Shown piece by piece: positions 1-10,548 of a stretch of 64,000 nucleotides of DNA (position 1 is its first letter; the number at the start of each line of letters is the position of its first letter). Source of the DNA: Marsupella aquatica. Its lineage: Eukaryota; Marchantiophyta. Made by a program: the position numbers and the translations under genes. Below the pieces are notes generated by a model. The model was given only the letters and a program-made list of their open reading frames with translations. It was not told the DNA's origin and did no database searches. The stretch lies in assembly GCA_973895155.1 (NCBI GenBank), contig OZ316894.1:15004001-15068000 (forward strand). The letters run 5' to 3'.

Positions 1-1
1 C

Positions 2-115
2 ACTGGAACTTGCATCATCACAACCGCGAAGGAGAACAACAATGATGAGGATGAAGAGGAGGAAGTGGAACCTAAAGCTCCAGCACTTGATCTCAACGAT
101 TTCCTTGAGGTGTAG
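2..115 (+). CDS. 3' end of an unrecognised acidic ORF (partial)
   Basis: An open frame enters from the left edge and stops at TAG 113-115. The visible 37 residues contain an Asn/Asp/Glu-rich run (ENNNDEDEEEE) and end in ALDLNDFLEV. It could be the last exon of a transposon or host gene. No family can be assigned from so short a piece, and the start lies outside the window. Confidence 0.35.
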   Translation, partial: TGTCIITTAKENNNDEDEEEEVEPKAPALDLNDFLEV

Positions 116-429
116 ACTTAAGTTTTTTAGATCTCTGATGTAAATTGTATATTATATTGATCTAGACTTGTGAAATATTGAGTAAGATTATGATCAGACT
201 ATGTTCTTATTTCACTAAGTAATGTCTTTGGAGGAAAAAAGGAGGATTTTGTATTGAAACATGTTCTGCATAGATTCTCACACCATCCTTCTAGTGGGTT
301 TCTTTTGGACCAAAAAATATTGAACCAACTTGAACCTGGTCAATATTTGGGTAATGAAATTATGGAATTTTATCCACAATTAATAATCAAGGAACATGGA
401 GATCGGCACCCTTTGTAAACACATTATCC

Positions 430-1134
430 TTGTTTTTTTATCCTAAGTGGCTTGTTTCAAGGATTGAAATAGAACCTGCTGAGACCTTGTTGGAATCAAT
501 TCAAAAGATGCAAAGTTATTACAAGCCACCATTTTCCAAAATTGAGGTCATTCTCATGCCAATTCACATGACCATGCACTGGAGTCTGGTTGTAATATGT
601 TTGGATCGGATTGAATCTTTGATCAAAATGTATCATCTAGACTCTCTCGCCGGTCTACACACAACTCATGTAATTGGATCAACACTAAACAGGTATGTAT
701 ATATTTTATTACATATTTTCCATTTGAAATTATTTATTTGGTAATTATATGTGAACAGTTTGGACTAAGAACTTTGAATGATAATTTGCAGATACTTTAC
801 ACTTGAATGAGAGTTATTTTTTGGAAAAGTTCTAATGGGAGTTGTGGAGATTTACAATCCAATGGTAAGGATTTGAAAAATTATTTGAAATTTTATTTAG
901 TTCAATAATTGAATATAAAATACTAAATTTAAGATTATTAAACAACCAAACGACTCAGATTGTGGTCTATTTGTTCTTCAAAATATGGACAAAATCAAAA
1001 TTCAATGGCATATTACACAATGCCTTGATGCACAGTCTTTATTTACCAAAAAATGGTACAATGTCAAAAGGGGGTGTAACCTTAGGAAGTTCATTCGAGA
1101 TCAAATTCTCAAATTGATGCATGTACCTATTTAA
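430..1134 (+). pseudogene. Ulp1-like (C48) cysteine protease, broken
   Basis: Three pieces together show the Ulp1/SENP catalytic signature. The first exon, about 430-691, carries the His motif MHWSLVVI and the Asp motif HLDSL and ends at an AG|GTATGT donor. A second exon after TTTGCAG at about 791 carries MGVVEIYNP. A third, about 940-1134, carries the catalytic Cys motif QPNDSDCGLFVLQNMD and ends at TAA 1132-1134. The second exon has an in-frame TGA where the family often has Trp (LE*E), so this copy looks inactivated. C48 proteases cleave SUMO-like conjugates and are often carried by plant transposons. The neighbour on the opposite strand is a transposase-like DUF7869 gene, so it may be element cargo. 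Confidence 0.65.
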
Positions 1135-1344
1135 GGACATCAAATCTCAATCCTCTGAAGGTGAAGAACCTCACTCTAATATAGTAGACTCTATAATCTT
1201 TTTAGTTTTTGCTGCTATTTGATTAGTACTTAAAAGCGCAAAGTTGTACGCATACACCGTTGTTGAAGAGAGAACTAGTTCATCTTGGAGAAACCGATTA
1301 TATGTATTATTTTTCTCTGGAAAATATTTCCCATCAATGGCAGA

Positions 1345-3340
1345 CTAAGCACTTGCCTCAGTTGTGTACCATGTGAGTTTGATTCTCTCAGGAATGTCTT
1401 CGGTTCTTGTCAAAATCTTTGACACCTTTGCCATCCAAAATAACTTGCCTTCTAGATCCTTGTGTGCTGCTGCACATATCATTGTTAACTTCCAAATCTC
1501 TGAAATCCCCAAATTCAGCTTGCTTTCATCGAGGTCCGGTGTACATAATTCTTTGTGGTCCAACAACTTTGTCAACCAAAGTTGGATCAACACCTTCAGC
1601 AATTTCATTTCTCACCCTTGGAAGTGTTGGACTTTGATTTTGTTGCGGCCAAACCCACTCAAATAACCACTCACCCTCTTGTAGGTGGTTTTTGATAATA
1701 TCTTTTTGTTTCTAAAAAAACTCATCCACCAAAGTTTATCTTCATTGTCAAAGTAATTGAAATCTTCTTGAATAGCTTTTTGATATTTCACCAGAGTAGT
1801 TAATGCACCAGCTGTATTGGAAGATTCCTGGACATCATCCCTCTCAACACCTTTTGCTGACTTCAATGATATTTGTGCAACAACCCACATTCTTGAAGTT
1901 GGAATGTAATTGACAAACGTCACTGCATCTCCCCAATCCAGGGTCGTGGACAGATGTTTCCCATGAAATGTTGTCTCTTCATTTCCATCCTCCATGACTC
2001 GTTTGAATTTGAATTGTCTTTGAAACATAATGAGATTGAGATCTCTCAAGACTCGGCCTGCGACTCCCTTCTCATTTGGCTGGTCGGTTCCATTGACAAA
2101 TTTTTGAAAATCAGCTACTTCATCCACAAATATGAGAGAAGCTTCAGGGGAATATGCTCGTCGAATAATATCTTCAAGAGTCTCCAAGCAAAATGCTTTG
2201 TGCTTGTTTAACCTAGACAAAAATTTACTAAACATCTGATCTATTTGGTCATGTGTATGACCGACCAACAATAAACTTACTTTTATCTTGTCAAAAATCT
2301 TCAAATTTACTAGCATGTGAAGATAAGCCATCAAGAATTAATTCTTGTTTTCCCTAGTGGTATTATCCAATTGAAGATATAACACTCTTGGTAATGTCCC
2401 ATCCCATGTATTCAAGACATTTTGAATAACATGTATGGTCAAGTTTGCATCATTGTGGATATTGGGATATGTCAAAAATACTTTTGCTGCAAGGTTCCTG
2501 TTGAAGATGAGACAACCTACAACATGTATTGGAATGAAATATTTTTCATCCATGTTCTTTGGACAACGAAGAAAATGTGGTAGCTCTATTTTCTTTTGAT
2601 CCATACCATCTATACAAATACCCAAATACTTGTTGGGTTCATCATAGCATTTTTTACAATGCTTAGCTAACTTCATCCTTTCCAATGATTGTACTTTTCG
2701 ATGCTCCATAAGGGCATTGATGTACTTTCCTGAAATGATACAATAACAATGAATTAAAAATCAATAAACCTTGACAAATATTTGAGTACATGTCATGAAA
2801 TTAGAATTGAAGGTTATAGTTAGTGAACTTACTTTTATCCTCTTCAGTTTTGCTTCGTCTCGAAGAGCCTTGAATTCGGTACAAGGACCACAAGTAGAAA
2901 ATTGACTCCTTTTAGGAATTCGTACATTTGGGAACTTTTTTTTCCAAACCTGCAAAAAATAAGAATATGTAACTTGTTGCTCTTCTCGCAACATTGTTTC
3001 AGTTTCAAAGATTCCATGTATCTCTTGTTTTGTCCAATTGTCTGGCAAGTGATGAATCTCTTTATGGGGAAGACTATCCATATTTTTTGAAAAAATCTTT
3101 CAACCATTCCACCAAGTTTAGAAATGAAGGTGAGTCTTCCTTGCAAAAGGTATCTCGTTCAATCCTTGTAAACATGTTTGCATGGATTGTTGCCAATCTA
3201 TTATTACCTAAAGAATATAGTTTCTTGAATCCTCCTCTACATGTAGGTTGTCCATTTACAGTATATCCACGAGAAGTACTACAATTGTTCATGATACACC
3301 TCGTAGCAAAATATTTTTCTGCAAGTGTTTAAGACCAAAA
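1345..3340 (-). pseudogene. DUF7869-type transposase-like protein, degenerate
   Basis: Minus-strand pieces form one protein. Its N-terminal part (3074-3292) has NGQPTCRGGFKKLYSLGNNRL. The next part (2761-3081) has a CGPC motif. The third (2338-2709) ends in LQLDNTTRENKN. The next (1612-2334) carries VGHTHDQIDQMFSKF, the hallmark of the DUF7869 family, and the last is 1345-1608. Breaks seen: a frameshift near 3080; an in-frame TAA at 2338-2340, where the family has an aromatic residue after ENKN; and an in-frame TGA at 1612-1614. Short introns may also separate pieces, for example 2710-2760. DUF7869 proteins occur as multicopy, transposon-like genes in several eukaryotes. The chemistry is not established, so transposase is an inference. 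Confidence 0.6.
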
Positions 3341-3609
3341 TAATACTTGCGTTGTTTTGAGCATTCCTCTAGCACTAGAAGAAACCGGGCCATTCTGAGA
3401 CCCTGCCTTAAGTGACTCCATTGAGACCTTCCAAAATTTGTGACTCCTAGATTGTTGGTGTCATTTTAGTTACAAGTGTTGGACTGAGTTTTGGAGAATT
3501 CTTGGGAAGTCATTTCTATAACTATTGTGGAAGTTGCAACTATAACTAAGTTTAGCCAATAAGAATGAAGTTTGTTAAGTCCTCACATACCATTTGGGAT
3601 ATATCACCA

Positions 3610-3742
3610 TTTTCTTAGTTTACCTGGATATTCTACTCGTGAGGTATGCCTTCATTTTCTTAGTTTACCTGGATATTCTACTCGTGAGGTATGCCTTCAT
3701 TTTCTTAGTTTACCTGGATATTCTACTCGTGAGGTATGCCTT
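3610..3742. repeat. 45-bp direct tandem repeat, about three copies
   Basis: The unit beginning TTTTCTTAGTTTACCTGGAT occurs at 3610, 3655 and 3700, essentially unchanged, the last copy slightly short. It lies in otherwise noncoding DNA. Confidence 0.9.
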
Positions 3743-4382
3743 TAAAAGAGTAAGATAAAGGGGAACATTGGGAAGAGACCGACAGGCCACATGGGGGAAC
3801 GGTAGCGAGAAAGGAGGGGTGGAGCTTGATGGTCACCAAATATTCAAACAGGGTCGCCTTGCTTGATTCGCAAACTTTCACTTAGGATGTAGATTAAAGC
3901 ATTAGAATGCGAGCTTCAATCACTATGGAAAAGTAGGTTTTTGCTGGGTGGCCGAGGAGGTTTAACCCAGGTTAAGGGTAGACTCAACCTTGGGTTGTAA
4001 CACTCCCCCTTGGTTGTACCGTGGAAACATGTTATGTGCAACCAACAAGTCTACCATATATGTGGAGTGTAATTTTTGTATCTTTAAGATATGGCCTAAT
4101 GAAAAGGAGAAGAAATTAGGGGGGGATGTAACCTCATTAAAACCTCCCCTACTTTCTTTTGGGAGGATAGAGTGTTACCATCCCTCCTATTCTATAGTAT
4201 AATGTAATTGGTTTGTGAGGTAAAGTTTAAGTAGACTAAGTGGTCTTTAGGCTCTTTTGAGGTGAAGTGTAAACATAAGTAGACTGTGTAAACATAAGTA
4301 GACTGTGTAAACTAAGGTAAGTGGTGTATGGGTCTGTAAAGCTATTCGGCCAAGTTAGGTTGTTGTAAAGCTAGTCGTAGTT
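3743..4382. other. Intergenic DNA with no supported gene
   Basis: No convincing coding sequence. A short stretch GTGTAAACATAAGTAGACT is duplicated in tandem near 4270-4310. The sequence runs directly into the hexamer tail of the LINE copy starting at 4383. It may be decayed LTR or retroelement flank, but no terminal structure could be assigned. Confidence 0.4.
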
Positions 4383-7242
4383 GGTAATGGTAATGTATTA
4401 TAAGCACCGGGACCATGAAAGTCAAAGGAGCTGCCACAAAAAGTAAAGTACAATGCAATCAAAGAAAAGAGCAACCAAAAGAGATTGCCCAGAAGAGGAC
4501 AACTATGTCCTCAAAGAAACTATGGACCTAGAGAGCCCTATGGACCTAGAGAGCCCTGAAAGATTTTCCAACCTATTCTCCTTTCCCTATCCACCGCAAA
4601 GATATATCTTCCAAGTTGCTGAGGGGGCAGACCAAACAATGCATACAAATCTTTCACCAAGATTTGAGATGCCATCCTAACCCCCTCATAAAACTTGCAA
4701 GCAATGAATACATGATATTCATTCTCTATACTAGAGCTATCACATAGTTGACAAACCCTCTTTTTCCTGTCAATATCCTTCCATCTCCCTTGTTCTACTT
4801 CAAGGTGGTGTGAGCTTAGTCTATACTGAGCAATAAGTTGTCTAAGTTGTACTGAGATAGTGCTAGATAAGTATTCTTGTTCTCGATATTTCTTCATGGG
4901 GTTCACATCTCTCATGTAGTATTGCTGCCGTGGGCTAGGTTCATGCCAAAGTTTGTGCAAAGCCTTTTGCTCAAGTTTTGCTCTTAGCTTGGTTGGGTGT
5001 GTTGGCCATTCATGTTCAGGAAAATCCCAAGCATGGGCCCACCTGCACACATCTTCATACCACCCTTTAGCTGAAGATGAGCACAAGGCATGAAAAGGAA
5101 ATCTGGTTTCCTCCAACTCTCTTACACGCATGATGTATTTGAGTGTGTGGAAGAGTGCCTCCACCTCCAAAGGAAACAAGCCTGCCTCTGCAAGTGTAAG
5201 TGCATATGGGGTTTGTGACTTGATCCCAAGCTCCATCTCAAGAAATAGCTTTTGCAGCCCCTCAATCTGTTGCCACCCAGATTTAGACACACCTGCTCCC
5301 CAAATTGGCGCTCCATAAAGAATGACTGGTTTCACCAAAGCTCCAAAGAGATGTTTCCTTAACCTCCAAGTGTAGAGACCAGCTCTTTTGCATTTGTTCA
5401 TGAATGCATAAAAAGCTCTGTACCCATTGGCAGCCCTAGATTTTACACATGAGGCCCAACTCAAGTTTTGAGAGAACTCCACCCCAAGGTATTTGTAGGT
5501 CCTCACAAATTCCACCAGATTCCCTTGGAAGTAGAGCTCTGGATTTTGTCGTGTGCCAATGCCCAAACACTTGGTCTTCTTGAGGTTGACTACCATCCCT
5601 GTTGCTTGACAAAACTCCTCCAAGGCATTGAGATGTCTTTGCAAAGCTTCTTGAGCATGAGCAAGTAGGACCACATCATCTGCAAATATAAGAAGTTGGA
5701 GGACAAACCTACCCAATTGAGTGCCAACTCCACCATGCTCCTCCAAAATGTTGTGTAGCTGATCAATGAAGATGCCAAAGAGAGTTGGTGAGAGAGGACA
5801 ACCTTGGATCACCCCAAGAGTGCTCCAGATTTCTTCAGAGGTTTCCTTTGAAAGTTTGATGCGCACTTCTTGGTACAATTTAGAAACAGCCAACCTGAGC
5901 TCTTCAGGCACTTCCAACTCCACCATCCTATCCCAAAGCTTGGATCGGGAAACTTTGTCAAAGGCCTTGGAGAAGTCCACAAACAAGAAAAATAATGGTT
6001 TATGTGGAGATTTGGCCTTTTCACACAACACCCTCAAGCAGAGAATGTGATCCATAGTGCTGAATTCTCTCCTAAAACCTGCTTGTGAAGGTGCCCTTTT
6101 CATCTCACTCTCCAACCAAGAGCTTAATCTGGCTTCAAGTAGTCCTCCCAAAACTTTAGCAAAAGTATTGCCTACCATGATGGTTCTGTAGTTGTGCACA
6201 CCTGCCTTGAAGATAGGCACCACTCTTCTGGTCATCCAAGCTTTAGGTAAACCTAAAGCCATTGCTTGATTCAGCTCATGCACCAAGTTTGTTAGTAAAG
6301 AGGGTCCTCCCCACAAAAGAAGCTCCAAGTTCAGGCCCAACAGATCTTTAGCTTTCCCATGTTGCATGTGGGAAAGATGCACCTTCACCTCCCTCTCTGT
6401 AAACTGAATGGTGTCCCCAAGGGGCAAAGGCATGCCACTAGCATCTGGAAAGAAATACAAGGATGTGACATAGGTTACCAGGTCCTGGTGATCCAAGGGG
6501 GGAGTAGTCTTGCCTGATTGCATTCTCTCCCAAAAACGTTTTGGATGTTTGATGAACTCCTCACATAGTGATTGTTGATGACTCTTCAAGAAGCACCTCT
6601 TCTTGTGTTTGATGAAGTTCTTGTACATAGTGAATGCCAAAAGTCTCTTTTCCCCTGAATGTGATCTTGCTTGCATCCTTGCTCTAGCACAATCCTCGTC
6701 AAACCAAGCCTTCATGTTTTGCTTTCTAGGGGGTTTGGTGGAGAAAGTAGAGGCTGCTGCTTGTGCTATGACTTCTGAGAGCTCAATCTGATCATCCAGG
6801 GTATGGAGAAGATGGTCAAAGTTGGCTTTGAAGATGACTTCTCTATCAGGGTCTAGAAACAGAGGTTTGGGTACTGGCTTTCTATGCACTTTGTTTGGGA
6901 TTGTGGTCAGGTCAAGATGGAACAACGTACAAAGGCAAGTGTGAAGACTCTGGTTGTTGATCAAGTATTTGAAAGTCAACCACTCTAGTGGCAGAGGTAG
7001 GTGAGGCAAGAAGGTAGTCAATGGTACTACATCCTTGTTTAGATCTAAAAGTGTAACCAGATGATTGGGGAAATCTCTCAAGCCCATTCAATATTCTTAG
7101 ATTACAAGAAGCTCCCAAATGCAAAAAGTGACGTGTCATGTCATTTGTTCTGGTGTCAAGAGCCTCTCTCACCCAAGGTATCTCTTCACTACATGATGAC
7201 CAAGGTAAAGTTCCTAAGTCCTCACTTTCAGTAAATTGTTCA
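4383..7242 (-). mobile_element. LINE (non-LTR retrotransposon), 5'-truncated copy 1
   Basis: Nearly identical by eye to the longer LINE at 48630-52754, in opposite orientation. The 3' end, at the low coordinate, is a short (TGGTAA)n tail at 4383-4397 (ATTACC-type on the element strand). Homology stops abruptly at about 7242 inside the endonuclease region, as expected of 5' truncation during target-primed reverse transcription. The right flank is Gypsy-B sequence. No clear target duplication was found. Confidence 0.85.
4538..7087 (-). pseudogene. LINE ORF2: partial endonuclease plus reverse transcriptase
   Basis: An 849-codon open frame covers most of ORF2. It has the RT block with FVDFSKAFDKVSRSKLWDR, GVIQGCPLSPTLFGIF and the catalytic LLIFADDVVLL, then a C-terminal zinc-knuckle-like CQLCDSSSIENEYHVFIACKF. 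Compared with the copy at 49407-52628 there is a 4-bp insertion at about 6926-6930. It shifts the frame, so the endonuclease piece lies in another frame at 6912-7242. A 12-bp in-frame deletion near 6200 removes four residues before VHNYRTIMVG, and the C-terminus is frameshifted. The endonuclease N-terminus is missing. This copy cannot make a complete ORF2 protein. Confidence 0.85.
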
Positions 7243-7745
7243 ACTTGATGGATCCAAAGGTGTTTCAAAAGGGGTGGATAATGAGTTGCTTTGGAGTGTG
7301 AACTCGGAGAGTTCAATGAAGGACTATCTTTGGGGCGGATGTCCGAATGTGACGGTGAAGTTCGGGAATGTCAAGCAGGCTTCTAACATTTTTGTTCATG
7401 AGCACTTGTCATTTTTGGTGATACTAGGCATGCCATTCATCACTGAATGGAGGATGGAGATGAAGGTTCTGGATGATACTACCTTTATGGTGAAGATTCG
7501 GAGCAAAGATGGGAAAGAGGTGAAAGTCGTTGGGCAAATGTGCGGATCTTATGGAAGGAAGTTGAACATGGATAAGGTGAGAGCTATTAGCAAGATGAAA
7601 GATTGCGAATCGGTGTCGGAAGTTCGGAGGTTTCTGGGTGCTTGTGTCTTTTACAAGATCTGGATCCCTCACTTCTTGCACCTGGCGGACCCGCTCTATG
7701 AGCTATTGAGGAAAAAGGTTAAGTGGAGATGGCTACCCAAGCATA

Positions 7746-7775
7746 GTAATGGTAATGGTAATGGTAATGGTAATG
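7746..7775. repeat. In-frame (GGTAAT)5 microsatellite inside Gypsy-B RNase H
   Basis: Five hexamers encode a GNGNGNGN run between KWRWLPKHS and EAMAKLKSAL, where Gypsy proteins normally have a short linker. The hexamer is the same as the tails of both LINE copies in this window. Confidence 0.85.
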
Positions 7776-8487
7776 AAGCAATGGCTAAGCTTAAGAGCGC
7801 TCTCATGAGCCCGCCAGTTCTCCGAGCTGCGGACTATGAGAGCGGGCGACCACTGATCATGACTGTTGATGCGAGTCCATTTGCAGCCAGGTGGGCTCTT
7901 GGGCAAGATGACAAGAATGGGGAAAGGTATGCGATCAGATTTGGGGCAAAAAAAATTACGGAAAGGCAAAGGTGATATGCCCAAGTTAAGAGGGACCTTT
8001 GGGGTGCCAAAGTGCCACTCCATAGGAGAGGAACTATTTGATTGGGGTGCCGGTGGTGGTTGAGACTGATTGTCAATCGCTGTTGGGGATGATTGCAAAT
8101 TGTGACACGCCCGACATAGCGATGCTCAGGTGGATCGATTTCATTCAGATGTTCAACCCTTAGCTAAGTCACATTGCGGGAAAGGATAATCCGGTTGCCG
8201 ACATGCTGTCAAGGGCAAGATTTGGAAATGAGGTAGCAACGAGAGTTGGCGAGGTGACCGGAACCGAAAGTGTTGGAAGTCTAGAGTTCAAGGAAGAAAT
8301 CTACTCGGGAGAGTTGCTGGATATCGGGCGTTACATTAGCACTTTGGAGAAGCAACCAGAGTGGAGTTACCAGGAGTTCGTCAAGATCCGGAAGAGATCT
8401 TACAAGTTCCTATTGAGGGAGGACTACTTGTGGCGAAGGCATAAGGACCCAAGTCAGTTGTTGCAGAGGGTTGTGGATACTAAGGAT

Positions 8488-8676
8488 TGTTAGAATATAT
8501 TTAACCCTTAGTCCATATGATGATACAAAGAGGTATGCAATACCTAGATATAAAGAGACACAAGACTAGGAGAGGGTAGTTACAACTACCCCAATGTACA
8601 ATATAAGATAAGCCACATTGGCTTAAGAGAAATTCAATCATCTTTTGTTGGTGTATGTATATTTCATAGTTTAACA
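8488..8676. mobile_element. Solo LTR, 189 bp, with 5-bp target duplication AGGAT
   Basis: The insertion starts TGTTAGAATATATT and ends CATAGTTTAACA, with a TGTTA/TAACA inverted end. It is flanked by AGGAT at 8483-8487 and 8677-8681. Removing it rejoins the Gypsy-B integrase reading (VVDTKD to DEKDQILKESHDADMAGH). It has no coding content. It is best explained as a solo LTR of a small Copia- or TRIM-type element. Confidence 0.85.
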
Positions 8677-9722
8677 AGGATGAGAAAGACCAAATTCTCA
8701 AAGAGAGCCATGATGCTGACATGGCTGGGCACAAAGGGGTGCATTCGACTTACGAGAGGGTTCGGAAGCTGTACTGGTGGCCAGGTTTATACTTGGCCGT
8801 TGGAGACTATGTCGAGACTTGCGAGATTTGCCAGTTTTACTCGAGGATCCGACATAGGGATGGATTGGTTCCGACTTACCCCGTGGCTCTACACTTTCAA
8901 TGGGCTGTTGATGTGGTGTACATGCCAAGAGAGAGCAATGGGGCAAGATACTTGGTTTTGCCAGAGAAGACTTGTCTTCTTATGTGGAAGGGAGAGCGTT
9001 GGTTTCGAACACTACTGCTGCCGTTTGCCAGTTCGTACTTGAGGATATCATTGCAAGGCATCGGTGATTTACAAGGATCAGAGCTGATAGGGGGGAGCTC
9101 AGCTCCAAGGAAGTGCAAGAGTTTTTTGACCAATACCGCATCAAACTGAAGCTGACTTCGTGTTACAATCCGGAAGGCAATGGGAAATCTGAAAGGGGGC
9201 ACATCCAGATTGTGGGCGCTTTGGCTAAGGCTTGTGATGGGGACTTGGGCAGGTGGTCGAGTCTCCTTCCACTTGCTCTGTTAGCGGATCGAATGACTTG
9301 TAGCTCAGTGACCGGATATGTTTTGGCTGAGCTACTTACTGGGCACTTGCCGATGATGCCACTCGAGGAAGATGTTTGCAGCTGGCGATTGATTGGATGG
9401 AAAGATGAAGTTTTGAGAGAGGAGTTGCTGGCTCGAAGGATCAAACACTTCAACTTGTTACCCGCAAAGATTGAGGTGGCTCAGAAGCAATTGAAGATGG
9501 CGAGGTTAAGGAACAAGGGCAGGTTTGACAGGACTCATCGGTTGAGGCCTGTCTTGGTTAAGGAAGGGGATTGGGTTTTGGTTTACGAAAGTAAGTTGGA
9601 CGAGCAACACTTGAGCCGAAACAAGTTTGCTCGAAGGTGGCAAGGTCCGTATGTGGTGGTTGCTGTTCATGCGAATGCAACCTATACTATGTGGGAGTTG
9701 GATGGAACAGTTCACCAAGTAC

Positions 9723-10060
9723 CACTAGTAGAAACCGGGGGGTATTTAGACCCCATTAAACGACTATTCAGTACCGTATAGGACTTGGAAACGACTGGGA
9801 AGGACTCTAGTCCTTTATAGGACTGCGAGTCGTATGTTTTGTTACTATAATCAACTGAGTCCTTTATAGAACTGGTTTATAAGTCGTTTAATAGACTGGA
9901 TTTTCAGTCTATTTTAGTCTTTGTGTGGGTAGCTTTGGTGAGTCGTTTTTAGTCTTTTATGGGCTGCGATGATGAGTCGTTGGGAACGACTAAAAAGGTT
10001 ATGGAGGGTAGTCTTTAAATATACTTTGTGGGGTATGTATAAGTCTTTTATGTCAACTGG
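9723..10060. repeat. CACTA left terminal and subterminal repeats
   Basis: The terminal inverted repeat at 9723-9752 is followed by many short subterminal motifs in both orientations: AGTCCTTTATA, AGTCGTTT, AGTCTTTTAT, GGAACGACT. Such arrays are the usual TnpA-binding regions of CACTA elements (established for En/Spm; inferred here). Confidence 0.8.
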
Positions 10061-10548
10061 ATATGAGTGATGAAGACCCCACTATACTACTTGGAATGAA
10101 CCCACTCTTGTGCACAAATAACATATTGCATTCATGTTTTATTGTGTACTTGGAATGAACTCACTCTATAAGTTCACCATTCATCATGTTAACATTAGAA
10201 TACATAGTTTCAGAAAGCCATCTTCTATACCATGTACACTAATATGAATTCACAGATTCAAACTTCATAGACTACAAAGAAGGTCACAAAGTATTCCTCT
10301 ATACCATACACACTAATACTGAAATGATAAAATAGATTCAAGTATCATAGACAATCACCATAGAGCCATAGTTTGACATCAATCACTTGTTTCATACATA
10401 CAGAATTCAGAAATATCAATGTCACACACAACGTCTCCTTCATCCTCTTTACCAAATGGAAAAATTGGTACAGATATTTCTTGGATCTTTCCAAGGCAAT
10501 GTCAAAATGTGACACAATTCACATGATGCTATCTACACTTGCATTCAG
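10061..10548. other. CACTA noncoding region between subterminal repeats and TnpA-like gene
   Basis: AT-rich sequence with a repeated phrase (TGGAATGAACYCACTCT at about 10090 and 10150). No coding sequence supported. It probably contains the 3' UTR of the minus-strand TnpA-like gene. Confidence 0.4.

Larger units (their letters stand above)
7243..9722 (+). mobile_element. Gypsy-B: decayed Gypsy LTR retrotransposon pol
   Basis: Plus-strand remnants read protease, RNase H and integrase, interrupted by stops and frameshifts and by a solo LTR at 8488-8676. The left boundary is the truncated LINE and the right boundary is the CACTA terminal repeat at 9723. No LTR of this element is recognisable in the window, so both its ends have been lost or displaced. 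Confidence 0.75.
7274..9781 (+). pseudogene. Gypsy-B pol remnant (protease, RNase H, integrase)
   Basis: 7274-7975 starts with the late part of a retropepsin (VILGMPFITEWRMEMKVLDD). It jumps to the end of the RT/RNase H connection (DKVRAISKMKDCESVSEVRRFLGA) and RNase H (MTVDASPFAARWALGQ), so most of the RT is deleted. Reading breaks after 7975 and resumes at 8203-8493 (IVRKRSYKF-like region). The integrase zinc-binding region follows the solo LTR at 8710-8880 (GHKGVHSTYERVRKLYWWPG, then CEICQFYS). The integrase C-terminus is 9113-9722 (YNPEGNGKSERGHIQ, later KFARRWQGPYVVV). The frame runs into the CACTA terminal repeat at 9723. The many breaks show an old, inactive copy. Confidence 0.75.

Noticed and set aside
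3373-3391. CACTAGAAGAAACCGGGCC resembles a CACTA terminus, with a loose inverted partner near 43783-43797
   Set aside because: Flanking triplets (TAG, GTC) do not match, there are no subterminal repeats, and the left sequence overlaps the DUF7869 coding frame on the other strand.
7866-8076. Short overlapping frames in the Gypsy-B gap between RNase H and integrase
   Set aside because: They read as shadows of the frameshifted pol (YAQVKRDLWG continues in a third frame).
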